In this document: in pieces, positions 6,138-6,666 of the stretch
Numbering within the stretch: the stretch's first letter is position 1
How the letters are laid out: each line of letters begins with the position of its first letter
Source: Rhodospirillaceae bacterium
GTDB lineage: Bacteria > Pseudomonadota > Alphaproteobacteria > Rhodospirillales_A > Casp-alpha2
Assembly: GCA_003488105.1 (NCBI GenBank)
Contig: DNMS01000118.1
Coordinates: forward strand, 1,019 to 7,684
DNA length: 6,666 nt
Direction of reading: 5' to 3'
Position numbers and translations under genes: made by a program
The notes under the pieces: generated by a model
What the model saw: the letters and a program-made list of their open reading frames with translations, nothing else
What the model was told of the DNA's origin: nothing
Databases searched by the model: none

Positions 6138-6169
6138 CATGCCGAGGCAGCCCCCGCCGCCCCGGCATG
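6138..6169 (-). terminator. Hairpin after the P460 gene
   Basis: CATGCCG (6138-6144) and CGGCATG (6163-6169) form a perfect 7-base-pair stem around an 18-base GC-rich loop. It starts 8 bases past the P460 stop codon on the minus strand. The bases after it are only modestly T-rich (GTTGTGG), so this is a possible weak or Rho-assisted terminator rather than a classical one. The rest of the gap to the small gene (5993-6137) holds TATACT-like AT-rich patches that may include a promoter for that gene, but no convincing -35/-10 pair. Confidence 0.4.
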
Positions 6170-6177
6170 CCGTGTCA

Positions 6178-6588
6178 TCATTTCCGGAGAACCGGATAAG
6201 CGTAGTCGTAGACCAGATCGGTGGCGCGGGCCGGCTCATGACAGCCCAGGCAATCGGTGACGTAATCCTTGGTCTGGGTCTTTTCCGTCTCGCCGGCGGC
6301 GAAAAACGACCATCCCCAGCCGTCACCCCACAGGGGATTTCCGGAAAACCGCCCTTCCCTGTCCTTGACCATAACGAAATATCCGGCGATCCCGGCGGCG
6401 CTGGTCGCCTGGCCGGTGGTCAGGTCCTCGGTTTTGCCGTTAAACAGTTCCTTCACCAGGACGGTACCGTCCGGGAACCGTCCAGTCTTCCGGTAGGCGG
6501 TGACGGCGTCGCCGGGCGCGTAGACAACATGCAGACCTAGCCTGCCGTCCGTGTCCGCGTCACCGGCGACGGCCCAGGCGCCGAGCAT
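6178..6588 (-). CDS. Cytochrome P460-family c-type haem protein, N-terminus missing
   Basis: The visible 136 codons encode most of a cytochrome P460-domain protein, normally a secreted periplasmic c-type haem protein of about 160-200 residues. P460 of ammonia oxidisers oxidises hydroxylamine; relatives in other bacteria are of uncertain role. Signatures are LHVVYA, AYRKTGRFPDGTVLVKELF (31-49), the Trp/Gly-rich PLWGDGWGWSFF, the haem-attachment motif CLGCH (Cys113, Cys116, His117), and the family ending DLVYDYAYPVL. By recalled alignment, Lys46 in VLVKE may correspond to the Lys that cross-links haem in Nitrosomonas P460; this is inference. The ATG at 6588-6586 is not a real start: it lies in the exact inverted copy covering 6585-6666. 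Genuine coding sequence ends near 6584. The true N-terminus, including the expected signal peptide, is missing. The frame stays open to the window end, but those 26 upstream codons are antisense copies of the gene's own sequence and are not protein-like. Confidence 0.88.
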   Translation of the reverse strand: MLGAWAVAGDADTDGRLGLHVVYAPGDAVTAYRKTGRFPDGTVLVKELFNGKTEDLTTGQATSAAGIAGYFVMVKDREGRFSGNPLWGDGWGWSFFAAGETEKTQTKDYVTDCLGCHEPARATDLVYDYAYPVLRK

Positions 6589-6666
6589 GTTGTCTACGCG
6601 CCCGGCGACGCCGTCACCGCCTACCGGAAGACTGGACGGTTCCCGGACGGTACCGTCCTGGTGAAG
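6451..6666. repeat. Perfect inverted repeat (82-base arms, 52-base spacer) at window end
   Basis: Bases 6451-6532 are exactly the reverse complement of 6585-6666, with the unpaired spacer at 6533-6584. The left arm is normal coding sequence of the P460 gene, while the right arm replaces what should be its upstream coding sequence. Identity is complete, pairing runs to the very last base of the window, and the coding sense is lost. This fits a fold-back (palindromic) chimera at a contig end, from amplification, library construction or assembly, better than a biological element. A true recent inverted duplication cannot be excluded from sequence alone. Confidence 0.9.

Noticed and set aside
6121..6540. 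Plus-strand open frame of 139 codons opposite the P460 gene
   Set aside because: It is antisense to clear P460 motifs. Its C-terminal residues reappear as the false N-terminal extension of the P460 frame only because of the inverted repeat.
6585..6666. The inverted repeat as a transposon end, attenuator or phase-variable switch
   Set aside because: There is no recombinase, no target duplication and no divergence between arms. One arm is ordinary coding sequence and pairing runs to the final base, which fits a fold-back artefact better.

Overview
The window is a GC-rich (roughly 60% or more by eye) bacterial fragment. Its protein families and gene style suggest a proteobacterium, most likely an alphaproteobacterium; this is an impression from sequence style, not a phylogenetic result. 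There are eight protein genes: six look complete and two are cut by the ends of the sequence. No tRNA, rRNA, CRISPR array or insertion sequence was seen.

Layout. Positions 3-1283 (+) hold the C-terminal part of an RND efflux permease. A 206-base spacer with palindromes follows, then an ArsR-type repressor (1490-1816, +). A perfect GC-rich hairpin (1834-1854) separates it from a convergent BKACE-family beta-keto acid cleavage enzyme (1890-2768, -). That enzyme is divergent from a GlxA-like AraC regulator (2924-3964, +), which is followed after 38 bases by a DJ-1/PfpI protein resembling isonitrile hydratase (4003-4602, +). A metallo-beta-lactamase-fold hydrolase (4584-5630, -) converges on it with a 19-base 3' overlap. 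Upstream of the hydrolase on the same strand are a small unrecognised protein (5762-5992, -) and a cytochrome P460-family haem protein (6178 to about 6588, -).

How the genes may work together. The clearest unit is the BKACE enzyme, the divergent GlxA-type regulator and the isonitrile-hydratase-like protein. This resembles catabolic modules in which an AraC regulator with a DJ-1-like sensor domain controls an adjacent enzyme, as in carnitine or betaine breakdown. The companion genes that would fix the substrate are absent, so it stays open. The ArsR gene appears to be a separate autoregulated unit.

The last 216 bases form a perfect inverted repeat: two 82-base arms around a 52-base spacer. 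The outer arm is an exact reverse copy of P460 coding sequence and replaces the real 5' end of that gene. This is most simply a fold-back chimera at a contig end, so the apparent start of the P460 gene should not be trusted.

I found no convincing wholly new system. The best leads are the BKACE/GlxA/DJ-1 module of unknown substrate, the ArsR protein with an unusual cysteine arrangement, and the small conserved-looking protein next to P460.
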